From Glaciecola sp. KUL10 (GTDB lineage Bacteria; Pseudomonadota; Gammaproteobacteria; Enterobacterales; Alteromonadaceae), in assembly GCF_003203515.1 (NCBI RefSeq), contig NZ_BGNG01000007.1, positions 124,001 through 188,000 on the forward strand: DNA of 64,000 nt, read 5' to 3'. Below the pieces are notes generated by a model that saw only the letters and a list, made by a program, of their open reading frames with translations, searched no databases and had not been told where the DNA came from. How positions within the stretch are numbered: position 1 is the first letter of the stretch; every line of letters starts with the position of its first letter. Positions 44,460 through 54,502 of the stretch are shown piece by piece. The position numbers were made by a program, and so were the translations under genes.

Positions 44460-47400
44460 CTAAAATGAATACGTCGCGAAAACTTGATACTGACGGCCTG
44501 CATAACGAACGCGATGAATCGCATCTTCGTTTCCACCAATAAAATCATATTCTTGACGATTGTTTAAGTTAAACGCACGTAGGTTAAGTCGTAAGTTTTT
44601 ATTCCATCTGTAAGAGGCAGATAAGTCTAAACGACCACCCGCAGTTTGAGAGCGAGCGTCACTGCCTAAGAATGTTGGATCACCACCACCCGCACTTAGT
44701 AGCTTCTCATCCTGCCAGTTGTACGCAAGACGAATACTGATGCCATCATTTTCCCAATATGTAATCAGGTTATATGAGCGAGGTGCAATTCTCGTCATTG
44801 GAGGTGCATCTGGGCCTTCATCTGTCTTAACATACGTGTAGTTAAATACACCACCAAAACCGTTCCATGGATAAGGAAGGAAATCTAATTTCTGCTGAAT
44901 AGCAAGTTCAAAGCCATTCACATCAATTGTTGCATCAATGTTCGTATATTCACGGATGTTTACAGCACGGTTATCTGTTGTTTCACCTGTTTCTGGGTCA
45001 GTAAATGAGCCTACTTCTTGACAGATAAAACCACCATCTGGTTGATCGATTTGTTCAAGGTCGCCAACCAGTCCACCAAACTGAGCTTCATTGCCAACTG
45101 GACAAATAGTCTGTCGATCAAACAAGTTTGTAATTTCTTTTCTGAAATAGCCCACAGAAACCGCACTACCATCTCGGTTATACCATTCAAGAGAAAGGTC
45201 GTAACTCGTTGAGGTATAGGGCTCTACGTCACTTCTAGGATTGTCGATACGAACACTGTTCACACTTGAAGCAATCTCGCCACTAGGTGTTTGAGACCTC
45301 AAATTTGGGCGCACAAGACCTTCTGCATACGCAGTACGAAGCACTACATCGTCACTGACTTCTAGCGCCATATTAAATGATGGTAAGGTGTGATCATAAT
45401 CGTTTTCAGTTACAAATGGCACGTCCTCACCGTTAATAAAGCCGGAGCCGATTAGGTCATTTTTGGTTTCTACGTGACGAACACCGATGTTGCCCGAGTA
45501 AAACATATTACCGATATCACCTTCAAAATCAGCCATAATATAGGCCGCATTGATTTGTTGCTCGACAGAGAAGTTATTCGCGTAGAATTGATTTCGACCA
45601 CCGGCCGTTCTGATGAACCAACCCGTATCTCCTGCTAATACAGCACCTTCAGGAATATCACGGTCTGCTTGTAGTAATCGTTTAAGGTTTTCTGAATCTA
45701 AGACTCTCCAACCGTTATTAATATCGTAATAACCAGGGAAGTCACCATTAAAGTATTCTGCCTGGCCATCTGATGTTAATGAGTCACGAAAAATCGTTTC
45801 GTCAGATAAACCGCTTGTGTTAATGCCACCTGCACCGATTCTGAAGTCATCGTTAACAAGCTCTTCATTAGATTGACGCACACCAAACTTAACAGAGGTG
45901 ATTTTTGCAGAATCAACACCAAAATCAACAAAGCGCTTAGCGTTAGCTTCAAAACTATTAAAATCACGCTCAGGTCGGTCAACACGACCGTTGACGTAAA
46001 GTCTTACATCTCTGCGGCCATTTACAGCTTTATCTAAACGTGTATCAAAGCGCGTTAGCGGAACGCTGCCCCAGTTTCCAGTATATGTAAAGTTATCGAT
46101 TCCCGTTAGAGAAGAGGATGCACTACCTAAGTCACCATTTCCTGTATTGATAAACCCAGTGATACCTGTTGGTTCAAAACCATTGTTGTTACGCGAGGTT
46201 AGATGGCGAACATCAAGGCCTTCATTAACAAATTCATTTGATGCGTTAGATGCACTTACTGTGCTATCTATTACCCAATTTTCGTTAGCATAATTACCGT
46301 ATAAAAAGACACCTTTCGCTTCTTCGATATATGAAAACAATCGATTGGCTGGCGCCCAACTAACATTGGTTAGCCTTACTTGGTCTACAGAATAGATCGG
46401 ATTGCCATCTGCACCGTCGTTTAGTCGAACAGGGCTACCGATTAGGTCAACTTCTTGAATGACTTGTCCAGTGTTTTCGCCCCGAGTGTAGCGAGTATCA
46501 AGTTGGCGACGAATAGAAAAGTTTACGTCTTCCATGTTACTTTCATCGAGCGTACGCTTGGTATATAGAACATTAGCGCCTAACTTTAAATTATCAGTTG
46601 CTTTCCATTCGATATTACCAGTAGCCGAGATTCTGTCACCTCTGGCATTCTCTGTAATTTGGCGAGCACGAATCGGTGCATAAATACTCGCATTTTCTTC
46701 AAGACCATGGCGCTGGATAAATTCATCAACATTGGCCACGTCATTATTAACAAAGGCGCGCTGATCCCAGTTTGCTGTGTCACGGCGGAAGTTTTGTTCT
46801 GAAGCTGCAATTTTACCAGCAATGGCAAGCTTATCTTTTATCAAATGCTTAGTACCTGAAAAGCGAAACTCTGTGTCCCAAGCTTGCGATAGCTCTTCAT
46901 AACGACTACCTAGGCTAACTGAATAGCGACCGTCGGACTTACTTAATGCTCGCTGTAGTTTCTTATCAACTACGCCCGCGATACCGCCTTCTTGGATATC
47001 AGCGGTTGGACTTTTAATGACTGTAATACCATCAAATACACTCGCTTCGAAGGAGCCAAAAGGGTTTGTGCTGCCAACTTGGCTAGTCGAGCGACTAGGT
47101 GTTGCAAATGATTGACCTTCTGCGGTCGTCTTTACAAATCCACTTCCAAGGCCTCGCAAACTGATTTCCGAATTACGTTGAGCATCTTCGGTATTTAGTT
47201 GCACGCCCGGCAATGCTTGTAGGGCTTCTCCCAAGTCAAGCGCTGGGAGAGAGTCAATGTCTTGAGCAGATATTGCATCAACAACTGAATTTGCGTTTCT
47301 TTTTACGTCAAGAGCTGCTTCTAAAGAGCTCCTTACGCCTTTTACTTCGATTACCTCTAACGTACTTTCATTTTTATTTTCTAGCGCTGAATTAACTTCT

Positions 47401-47504
47401 TGAGCTATTAGTGAAGGCGCGCTGACTGCTAATAACATGCCAGTAACACTGCATATTAGGGTTGAACGAGCTTGTTGTGTCTTATTAGATAATGGTTTTT
47501 TCAT
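44460..47504 (-). CDS. TonB-dependent receptor of the TonB-Xanthomonas-Caulobacter type
   Basis: 1014 residues and complete. Signal peptide (MLLAVSAPSLIAQ), a TonB-box-like LEVIEVKG, plug with LPALDLGEALQALPGVQL and ISLRGLGSGF, then the barrel with IGVRHVETK, LPSFNMALEVSDDVVLRTAY (an AEGLVRPNL motif follows) and a C-terminal ATYSF. The ribosome site AAGGTTTC precedes the ATG. It imports large oligosaccharides across the outer membrane. Its place among ulvan-type sulfatases and lyases makes ulvan oligosaccharides the likely cargo. The Sel1-repeat gene lies upstream on the same strand, 585 bases away. No SusD-like gene is present, as expected for Gammaproteobacteria. Confidence 0.96.
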   Translation of the reverse strand: MKKPLSNKTQQARSTLICSVTGMLLAVSAPSLIAQEVNSALENKNESTLEVIEVKGVRSSLEAALDVKRNANSVVDAISAQDIDSLPALDLGEALQALPGVQLNTEDAQRNSEISLRGLGSGFVKTTAEGQSFATPSRSTSQVGSTNPFGSFEASVFDGITVIKSPTADIQEGGIAGVVDKKLQRALSKSDGRYSVSLGSRYEELSQAWDTEFRFSGTKHLIKDKLAIAGKIAASEQNFRRDTANWDQRAFVNNDVANVDEFIQRHGLEENASIYAPIRARQITENARGDRISATGNIEWKATDNLKLGANVLYTKRTLDESNMEDVNFSIRRQLDTRYTRGENTGQVIQEVDLIGSPVRLNDGADGNPIYSVDQVRLTNVSWAPANRLFSYIEEAKGVFLYGNYANENWVIDSTVSASNASNEFVNEGLDVRHLTSRNNNGFEPTGITGFINTGNGDLGSASSSLTGIDNFTYTGNWGSVPLTRFDTRLDKAVNGRRDVRLYVNGRVDRPERDFNSFEANAKRFVDFGVDSAKITSVKFGVRQSNEELVNDDFRIGAGGINTSGLSDETIFRDSLTSDGQAEYFNGDFPGYYDINNGWRVLDSENLKRLLQADRDIPEGAVLAGDTGWFIRTAGGRNQFYANNFSVEQQINAAYIMADFEGDIGNMFYSGNIGVRHVETKNDLIGSGFINGEDVPFVTENDYDHTLPSFNMALEVSDDVVLRTAYAEGLVRPNLRSQTPSGEIASSVNSVRIDNPRSDVEPYTSTSYDLSLEWYNRDGSAVSVGYFRKEITNLFDRQTICPVGNEAQFGGLVGDLEQIDQPDGGFICQEVGSFTDPETGETTDNRAVNIREYTNIDATIDVNGFELAIQQKLDFLPYPWNGFGGVFNYTYVKTDEGPDAPPMTRIAPRSYNLITYWENDGISIRLAYNWQDEKLLSAGGGDPTFLGSDARSQTAGGRLDLSASYRWNKNLRLNLRAFNLNNRQEYDFIGGNEDAIHRVRYAGRQYQVFATYSF

Positions 47505-48089
47505 TGTGAAACCTTAATTCTTTAAAACCTCTAATTCAGCGGTCATGCATTTTAGAGGTTTTATTGTGTGCTGTATTGTCATTAAATTATTCTTTGAATG
47601 ATGCTCTAAACGCCTTAATCACTCAAAAGAAATCATTTACAGTCATAAATATACACGATGTAAAGTTTAAAGCAATGGGTTGTTAAATATTTGTTGTTTT
47701 AATGTGTGATGTGGTTTGTTTGGTTATATCAATGATTGGATTTATTTAAGTGTTTGATTTAAAAGATTTATATTGTTTTTTTTGCTTGTTTTTCATTGCA
47801 GACTAATGCCAATAGATAAATATAAATAATTTTTATGACAATGAATTATTCAACATTTGTTAACCGTCATTAACTTGCAAATCTGCTTAATTTTAATGCG
47901 AATTGTTTAAAGTTAAATTATAGGGAATTATGAGAGGCAAGGCTGCAAGCCCCAAGAAGTTTGGGGCTGAGAGAAAAGTGAAACAATTATCACATATTAA
48001 TATTATGTACTTATTTTGATGTGGCGGTGTTATTTTTAATTGCGAGCCATTCGCTCAATAACGGAGATTGAATTGTTATATTTTTAAAT
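47505..48089. other. Control region upstream of the TonB receptor
   Basis: 585 very AT-rich bases, no gene. It holds the receptor promoter. An 8-bp stem-loop AGCCCCAA / TTGGGGCT (47948-47968) is the only GC-rich element. It lies about 120 bases after the Sel1 gene stop, has no T run, and may mark the end of that transcript. Confidence 0.5.
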
Positions 48090-49565
48090 TTAATTTTCAT
48101 AATCAGTAACAAATATATTACCGGTTGTAATTCTGGTTAACAGATCTTGCCAACTTGAAACGTCCCAGTTTTTCATTTGTCCGCGAAGTATAGCCGTTTC
48201 TAAATTTTCTACTGCTAACTTAATATTGCGATTAGCACCGGTTCTGTATTTCAAGGCTAGCAAGTAGTTATAGCGGGGGTCGTTGTTAGCCGTTTCTGTC
48301 AACGCTAAAAGGTACTTGACGGCCTTGTCATAGTTAGCTACTTCTTTATTTTTGCTATTAAATAAAATATCAACTGCGGCAATATGTGACTCAATATCAC
48401 CTTTAGACATAGCTGACTCAAACCAAAACAGTGCTTTTTTCTCATCTTTAATCACCCAAGGGCTCGTTTGTAAAATTTTGGCTAATCGATACTCAGCTCT
48501 CACCAAACCATATTTACTTGCTTCAGACAACCAGTGTATGGCTTGCGCAAGGTCTCTTTGTTCGCGATAAAGTTTGAATCCATACTCATACATAGCAGGC
48601 GAATGGCCGGTTTCTGAAAGCCTAAGAAGTATCTGTTCCGCTTCAGTGTCTTCTTGTTCTATCCAAGGAAAGTTCAGCATTAACATTGCCAGATTAAATT
48701 GATCATTAACCGTACCACCTTTTCTGAATTTCCGCGTTTGGCGAACAACTTGTTCATACATTTTTTCATTTTCTCGAATCAAGGCAAATTTGTTAAATGC
48801 CGCTGCTCCAAGATAAGTCCGACTTGCAAAGTCAACTGCTTGCTCGCCATGCATAGGCACCTCAATTGGGAATAGAATGAATTGTTCAAGCAAAGGTTGA
48901 TAGTGGCCAAATTTTTGCACTTCACTTGTATAGCGAATCGAACCATCGCTGGCAATATCGTGATCGATTATTAAAAAAGGGGTTCGAGGCGTCGATCTCA
49001 CTAACTCAATTGAGTCGTCTGAAAACGCCTCATCTGAACTTGCATCAAATGAAAGGTCACCGCCAAAAGTATTGGGCTGATAATCGTCAAGTTCTATATC
49101 TTGAGGGTGGTAAACTGTTTTTCGTGTAGCTTCGCCATTAAATTTAATTGTCTCTATTGGGTCGCCTGTTTCGAGAACAGGGAAGTATTGAGTGATTTTG
49201 CGCTCAATACCGTGACTCTTTTTGTAGTCTTCAAGTACCTGCAATATAGAGTGTTGATTTTCTTTTGGTAACGAATCTAAGATATTTGTGATTATTTGTT
49301 CTGAGTTATGAAATTTTTGTTCAGCAGCCAAATAAAAATATAGCATAGCGTTTACAGCGTCTTTTTCTCCACCTAAACCTTTATGATACATATTACCTAG
49401 CTGATAGTAAGCATGAGGATTTCCGACTTTTGCAGAGGCTAAGTATTCCTTTTTTGCTAATGCATATTTTTGCTCAGTAAAATATTTGTCAGCTAAAAAA
49501 ATATCTGTTCCTTTTGCAAAGGTTGGCAGAAAGAAAAGTAAGAATAAAAGTGACGATTTGTACAT
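48090..49565 (-). CDS. Exported Sel1/TPR-repeat protein with a central TonB-C-like segment
   Basis: 491 residues with signal peptide (LLFLLFFLPTFAKG). Sel1-like repeats occur near the N-terminus (AKVGNPHAYYQLGNMYHKGL, then GEKDAVNAMLYFYLAAEQ) and through the C-terminal half (AIHWLSEASKYGLVRAEYRL). Between them, about residues 185-260, the pattern FLIIDHDIASDGSIRYTSEV, then QPLLEQFILFPIEVP and GEQAVDF, recalls the C-terminal domain of TonB-like energy transducers. Such hybrid proteins occur beside TonB receptors in Alteromonadales, but this reading is tentative. Possible roles: periplasmic partner of the receptor, or signalling in locus control. Confidence 0.7.
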   Translation of the reverse strand: MYKSSLLFLLFFLPTFAKGTDIFLADKYFTEQKYALAKKEYLASAKVGNPHAYYQLGNMYHKGLGGEKDAVNAMLYFYLAAEQKFHNSEQIITNILDSLPKENQHSILQVLEDYKKSHGIERKITQYFPVLETGDPIETIKFNGEATRKTVYHPQDIELDDYQPNTFGGDLSFDASSDEAFSDDSIELVRSTPRTPFLIIDHDIASDGSIRYTSEVQKFGHYQPLLEQFILFPIEVPMHGEQAVDFASRTYLGAAAFNKFALIRENEKMYEQVVRQTRKFRKGGTVNDQFNLAMLMLNFPWIEQEDTEAEQILLRLSETGHSPAMYEYGFKLYREQRDLAQAIHWLSEASKYGLVRAEYRLAKILQTSPWVIKDEKKALFWFESAMSKGDIESHIAAVDILFNSKNKEVANYDKAVKYLLALTETANNDPRYNYLLALKYRTGANRNIKLAVENLETAILRGQMKNWDVSSWQDLLTRITTGNIFVTDYEN

Positions 49566-49740
49566 TGAGCAATTTACCTTAGTTAATATGGCTTAAATAT
49601 CATAGGGTATATTGCTTAGATTTGACATGATATGAAACTGTTTTTATGTAAAATTTTCGTAAAGAGTTATTCGTAAAGGCTATGGTTTTAGGTTTATAAA
49701 TAAAATTAGCAGTGTGTTTGTTCAAAAAACCAATTGAATT

Positions 49741-49773
49741 TGTGATTTAAAATGAATTAATGTGATCTAAAAT
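49741..49773. promoter_or_regulatory. 20-bp-spaced direct repeat TGTGATYTAAAAT before a sulfatase gene
   Basis: TGTGATTTAAAAT (49741-49753) and TGTGATCTAAAAT (49761-49773) differ in one base and start exactly 20 bases apart, two helical turns, about 95 bases before the sulfatase start. They are plausible paired binding sites for an activator. The rest of the 300-base gap (49566-49865) is AT-rich and without a gene. Confidence 0.4.
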
Positions 49774-49865
49774 TGTTGCATTTGTTTGGTTTGAGTGTTT
49801 TCTTATATTTATATAAATCAACGTATTGTATTTGTAAGACTTGCTGTTTAAGGACCTACCTTGTT

Positions 49866-51635
49866 ATGAAAGCATCAATATTCGACTATGCACCTTTGTC
49901 GACATTAATTTGTTTGTTTATTTTTACCTCTATTTGCAAAGCTAACGTGGCTGAAGTCACTAATGTGAATGGGGGAGCTATTAATGCAGGTAAAAGTAAA
50001 CCAAATATTCTCTGGTTAGTTGTAGAGGATATGAGTCCAATTCTATCGGTATATGGCGATCCCACTATTGCTACTCCTGCAATAACTCAGTTAGCTAAAG
50101 AGGGAGTAACATACACAAATGTTTATTCGACTTCTGGCGTCTGCGCTCCAAGTCGAGCGGCATTGGCACTTGGTATGTATCCATCAGCCGTTGGTGCAAA
50201 TCATATGCGTACAACATCAGATACAAAGACAACGGGTTTACCGAAATATGAGGCGGTTCCACCCTCCCAAGCTAAAATGCTGAGTCAATACATGCGAGAG
50301 GCCGGATATTACACCACTAATAATTACAAAACTGATTATCAATTTAAACATCCAAAGGCAGCTTGGAATGAAAGCGGACCTCTCGCCCATTGGCGTAAAA
50401 GACCTGAAGGGCAGGCTTTTTTCTCAGTTGTAAATTTCACTACTACACACGAGTCGGGATTGTTTGAGCCCTACGGAATCAGAAAAATAGAGGCTAGACA
50501 TTATTTTTCTGATGACGAGGCAAAGATAAGGGCACTTCCGCAGCATCACTCAGTCAAAACAAACGAACAAGAGACGCCTATCCACGTGAATAAAAATAAG
50601 GAATTTCCCATTCCTCCTTATTTACCTGATACACCACTTGTGCGTCGCGATTTATGGAAAATGTATAACAATCTTGCAGAGACAGATCGCCAAATTGCCG
50701 CTGTAATCCGACAGCTAAAAGATGACGGCTTATACGAAAACACCGTGATTGTGTTTTACGCAGATCACGGTGGACCACTGCCGCGACAGAAACGTTTGAT
50801 TTACGATAGCGGTTTAAGAGTCCCTTTAATTATACGCTTTCCAAATAGTAATTTTGCAGGTACTACTGATGACCAATTAATTAGTTTTGTAGATTTTGTA
50901 CCTTCTACACTGGCGTTGGCAGGGCAGACAATTCCTGAGCATATGCATGGTGTCAATTTTTTAGATAAAGTGACCGATATTGACGATGGTGAGAGAGAGT
51001 ATATTCATGCTGCAGCAGACCGCTTTGATGGATTTACCGACAGTATCCGTGCGGTAAAAAATAGTCGATTTAAGTACATTCGTAACTATCGTCCACAACA
51101 AGGCTACTATCTACCCGTAAGCTACCGAGAAAAGATCCCAACGATGCAAGAGCTGCTGCGGTTGCGTGAAGCTGGTAAATTAAATGAAATTCAAGCCCAG
51201 TGGTTTAGACAGTTAAAACCCAAAGAAGAACTATTTGACACACTGTTGGATCCTCATGAGTTAAACAATCTTGCGAGCAAACCTGAGTACCTAGGTATTT
51301 TGCAGGAGCTTCGGGCTGAAAACAATCGCTGGCTAAATGAGATTGGTGACTTGCCCAATCAACCAGAACGTCAATTGATAGATTCACTTTGGGGAGGAAG
51401 CGCTGACAAGCCAGTCACTCAAACACCTAACTTAAGTATTCAAGATGGCCATTTGTATATGAGTAGCGAAACTAAAGGTGCAGTTATCTCTTACCAAGAG
51501 GTTAGCGAAAAAGGGAACTCAGAATGGCAGCTTTATCAAGCCCCTATTCGAGTCAAAACAGACACTGAATATAAAGTGGTGGCGCACCGCTTGGGGTACA
51601 ACGAAAGTGTGACTGTTGAAATAAGTGTAAACTAG
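49866..51635 (+). CDS. Family S1 sulfatase, secreted, EDM-type
   Basis: 589 residues from the ATG at 49866 (AAGGA site), with signal peptide LICLFIFTSICKA. The first metal motif reads VVEDMSPILSVYGD rather than the common DD pair, a pattern seen in some S1 subfamilies. Formylglycine site GVCAPSRAALALGMYP, later FYADHGGPLPRQKR, IHAAADRFDG and EELFDTLLDPHELNNLA. A ~100-residue C-terminal extension holds a beta-rich tail (LYMSSETKGAVISYQ, YKVVAHRLGYNE) that may bind glycan. Desulfates algal oligosaccharide (inference: ulvan). Its TAG stop overlaps the stop of the convergent isomerase gene within CTAG. Confidence 0.94.
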   Translation: MKASIFDYAPLSTLICLFIFTSICKANVAEVTNVNGGAINAGKSKPNILWLVVEDMSPILSVYGDPTIATPAITQLAKEGVTYTNVYSTSGVCAPSRAALALGMYPSAVGANHMRTTSDTKTTGLPKYEAVPPSQAKMLSQYMREAGYYTTNNYKTDYQFKHPKAAWNESGPLAHWRKRPEGQAFFSVVNFTTTHESGLFEPYGIRKIEARHYFSDDEAKIRALPQHHSVKTNEQETPIHVNKNKEFPIPPYLPDTPLVRRDLWKMYNNLAETDRQIAAVIRQLKDDGLYENTVIVFYADHGGPLPRQKRLIYDSGLRVPLIIRFPNSNFAGTTDDQLISFVDFVPSTLALAGQTIPEHMHGVNFLDKVTDIDDGEREYIHAAADRFDGFTDSIRAVKNSRFKYIRNYRPQQGYYLPVSYREKIPTMQELLRLREAGKLNEIQAQWFRQLKPKEELFDTLLDPHELNNLASKPEYLGILQELRAENNRWLNEIGDLPNQPERQLIDSLWGGSADKPVTQTPNLSIQDGHLYMSSETKGAVISYQEVSEKGNSEWQLYQAPIRVKTDTEYKVVAHRLGYNESVTVEISVN

Positions 51636-52528
51636 CCCCTATTTTTTTTAACTTCATGGAGAATAGCGTTTATACCATTAAACGATGCTTCGACTGCCTG
51701 CATTGGACTCAGTGGGATTGGGTATTCTTCTTGTTCAACCACGATCCATCGAGTATTGCCAAATTCAATGCTCGATTCTATCAAGCGTTTCCAATCAAAG
51801 TTATCTTCGCCTAAAATCACCTGATGACTAGTTGAAACAACCCCAGGTTTACCTTTGTAAGTTCTTATTTTGAAGTGTGTTGTGAGCGTTCGCTGAGGAA
51901 ATCGTTTTACATATTCAACTGGATCAACACCCGCGAAAGTAGCCCAACCAACATCAAGTTGTAGTATCAAGTCATCGGGGGTGTTAATTGCTATATAGTC
52001 CCAAAAACTTTCCTCTTTGAACGTTTCGAACTCCGAAGAATGGTTATGGTAACCCATGTACATATCCATCGCTCTGACGCGCTTATTCACTTGTTTCAAC
52101 TCATTGATGAACTCATCTATATTCTCAGACTGACTAGCACGACTATCAAAGGGAATGATTATGAACTCGGTACCTAAGGCTTTAAAAAAAGCTAGGTGTT
52201 TATCTGCGTCACTGCCGGTAAGTTGACGAAGCGAGATATGAACGCCGCTAACTTCGAGACCTAATTCCTTTAAGAAGTTTTTTAATCCTATTGGATCATT
52301 ATCATACGGGCCGTAACGCCCTGCAAACTCGATACCGCTAAAGCCAATTTCAGCAATTTTCTTTAATGTGGATTTAAAGTCTTTTGATACATCACCTCTG
52401 ACTGAGTGAAGTTGCACACTGAGCTTCGGAATCGGTGCGGAATCTGCTTTTGAGTAAGCTTCAAATGGCGTGAACAAGATGCATGACAGTGCAAAAAAAC
52501 GAGTAAAAAAGTATTTTGTGTTAGTCAT
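51632..52528 (-). CDS. Secreted sugar phosphate isomerase/epimerase-like TIM barrel (candidate 3-keto-glycoside lyase/hydratase)
   Basis: 298 residues from the ATG at 52528, with a signal peptide (FFALSCILFTPFEAYS), so it is exported although the family name implies phosphorylated cytosolic substrates. Barrel motifs: LSVQLHSVRGDVSKDF, GFSGIEFAGRYGPYD, GVHISLRQL, MGYHNHSSEF, LILQLDVGWATFAG, THFKIRTYKGK, IVVEQEEYP. Metal ligands Glu, Asp, His and Glu are in their usual strands. Exported members occur with GMC or Gfo/Idh 3-dehydrogenases and DUF1080 and can act on 3-keto-sugars. It is divergent from the GMC dehydrogenase gene, whose ATG is about 200 bases away, supporting a shared pathway. Confidence 0.85.
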   Translation of the reverse strand: MTNTKYFFTRFFALSCILFTPFEAYSKADSAPIPKLSVQLHSVRGDVSKDFKSTLKKIAEIGFSGIEFAGRYGPYDNDPIGLKNFLKELGLEVSGVHISLRQLTGSDADKHLAFFKALGTEFIIIPFDSRASQSENIDEFINELKQVNKRVRAMDMYMGYHNHSSEFETFKEESFWDYIAINTPDDLILQLDVGWATFAGVDPVEYVKRFPQRTLTTHFKIRTYKGKPGVVSTSHQVILGEDNFDWKRLIESSIEFGNTRWIVVEQEEYPIPLSPMQAVEASFNGINAILHEVKKNRG

Positions 52529-52732
52529 TGCTTGATTTTTTAAGTTATATTGATTGAAAATGATTGTATATGATTTGTGAATTGTTGTCCTATAAAATAA
52601 CAATGTATTAAAAATTAGAGGGTTAGCCTGTTTTTTTTGCGCTTCTTTTTTATGCGTTTTTATTTTTCTTATTTTAAAAAGGCAAGATTGTTCAAATTTA
52701 ATCATCTTATGTTTTTGATTAGAAGGGATGTT

Positions 52733-54448
52733 ATGACTGAAAAATACGATGTGATTGTAGTTGGATCAGGGATCACCGGAGGGTGGGCGGCCAAGGAGTT
52801 TTGTGAAAAGGGGTTTAAGACTTTGGTGATCGAACGCGGTCGCAACATCGATCATCGTGGAACTGAATATACCGATATGCAAGCTCCTTGGAAAATACAG
52901 AATAGAAATTTACTGCCGGAGAGTTTTGGCGAGGACGGTCGTTATACAGACATCAGCGGTAAGGGGTTTTTTAAAGGAGCAACTCAGCAGTTTTTTACGG
53001 ACAACAAAGAGCATCCATTTTCATACCCCAAAGATCGACCAGCCAAGTGGGTTCGTGGTTATCAATTAGGTGGACGCTCATTAACGTGGGGGCGGCAGTC
53101 ACTCAGGTGGGGACCAAAAGATTTTGAGGCCAACGCTAAAGATGGTCATGGTGTTCCTTGGCCGATAGGCTATCAAGATTTAGCACCGTGGTACGATTAT
53201 GTAGAAGAATTTGTAGGTATTTCTGCAAATAAAGACGGTTTAGATGTGTTACCAGATGGGGTCTTTCAAAAACCTTGGGAAATGAGTTGTGCTGAAACGC
53301 ACATATCAGAAAAGCTCGAACAAGCCTATCAAGATAGACGTTTGATTATTGGCCGAGCCGCCAATATTACAGAACCCAATGCCGTTCAAAGTGCTTTGGG
53401 TAGAGGGCAATGTCAGGCGCGAGCATATTGCAAAAGAGGTTGCAGTTTTGGTGCATATTTCAGTTCTTTATCAGCTACTTTGCCAGCGGCAAAGCGCACA
53501 GGTAACCTAACAGTGGTGACCGATGCAATCGTGTCAAAGGTAAACTATGACGCGAAGACACGCAAAGCATCGGGTGTTTCCGTAATAGATGCAAAAACCA
53601 AACAAGAGCGCCAATATCATGCACGTGTTGTGTTTTTATGTGCTTCTGCCTTTGCTTCTATACAAATTATGCTCAACTCCAAGTCTGAAACCTTTAAAAA
53701 TGGCATTGCTAACTCTAGCGGTGTCCTTGGTCATTACATTATGGACCATTTCTCTGGTGTGCAAACAAATGCAATAGTACCTGGATTTTCAGACAAAGTG
53801 GCTTTTGGAAGGCGACCGATTGCGACCTACATTCCCAATTATCGGCATGATCAAAAAGATGGGGTCAATTTTGTTCGTGGTTATGGTTACCAAGCCACTG
53901 CGCAACAAAGGCGTCACTCAGGTACAAAGGCTAAATCTGCGGGCTTGGGCAAGCAGGTAAAAGATAATAGTAAAGTGCCAACTGTCTGGCGTTTTATTAC
54001 GCTTATGTATGGTGAAATGCTGCCGTATTTTGATAATGCAGCGAGTTTACACGCCAATAAGCGAGATCAATGGGGCATTCCTTTATTACATATCGATGCT
54101 CAAATTAAAGAGAACGAGCGGAAAATGATTAAACAAGCTGCTATCGATATTAAAGAGATGCTTGAGGTTGCTGGATGCACCAATATTAACATTAATCAAG
54201 TTGCTGAGGATCAGCATATCCAAATTGGCGATAGAATCCATGAAATGGGGGGCGCATGTATGGGAGATGACCCAAAAGCATCGGTCTTAAATAAATGGGC
54301 ACAATGTCATGACGTAGCCAACCTATTTGTTACTGATGGCGCGTGCATGTCTTCATGTGCAACACAAAACCCATCGTTAACTTATATGGCGATTACGGCT
54401 AGGTCTGCTAACTATGCTGCAAAATTGATGGAAGCAGGTACGTTATAA
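52733..54448 (+). CDS. GMC-type FAD glycoside dehydrogenase, catalytic subunit, with 3Fe-4S-type cysteine motif
   Basis: 571 residues from the ATG at 52733 (AGAAGGGA site). FAD motif VVGSGITGGWAAKE, then GGRSLTWGRQSLRW. Catalytic His in IHEMGGACMG and Asn in TQNPSLTYMA near the C-terminus. Cys227, Cys233 and Cys237 form C-X5-C-X3-C, the spacing of the 3Fe-4S ligands of FAD glucose dehydrogenase. There is no signal of its own; in this family the small subunit encoded next carries a Tat signal and exports the pair. Known relatives oxidise sugars or glycosides, including at C3, and pass electrons to a cytochrome c. None is encoded here. Confidence 0.92.
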   Translation: MTEKYDVIVVGSGITGGWAAKEFCEKGFKTLVIERGRNIDHRGTEYTDMQAPWKIQNRNLLPESFGEDGRYTDISGKGFFKGATQQFFTDNKEHPFSYPKDRPAKWVRGYQLGGRSLTWGRQSLRWGPKDFEANAKDGHGVPWPIGYQDLAPWYDYVEEFVGISANKDGLDVLPDGVFQKPWEMSCAETHISEKLEQAYQDRRLIIGRAANITEPNAVQSALGRGQCQARAYCKRGCSFGAYFSSLSATLPAAKRTGNLTVVTDAIVSKVNYDAKTRKASGVSVIDAKTKQERQYHARVVFLCASAFASIQIMLNSKSETFKNGIANSSGVLGHYIMDHFSGVQTNAIVPGFSDKVAFGRRPIATYIPNYRHDQKDGVNFVRGYGYQATAQQRRHSGTKAKSAGLGKQVKDNSKVPTVWRFITLMYGEMLPYFDNAASLHANKRDQWGIPLLHIDAQIKENERKMIKQAAIDIKEMLEVAGCTNININQVAEDQHIQIGDRIHEMGGACMGDDPKASVLNKWAQCHDVANLFVTDGACMSSCATQNPSLTYMAITARSANYAAKLMEAGTL

Positions 54449-54502
54449 CTAAGCCCAACATTCGGCTGTATGAAAATATTACGCGATTTTTAGGAAACCA
54501 AT

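Noticed and set aside
47948-47968. GC-rich hairpin upstream of the TonB receptor as a riboswitch
   Set aside because: A single 8-bp stem without conserved junctions or a known aptamer pattern, more than 440 bases before the receptor start.
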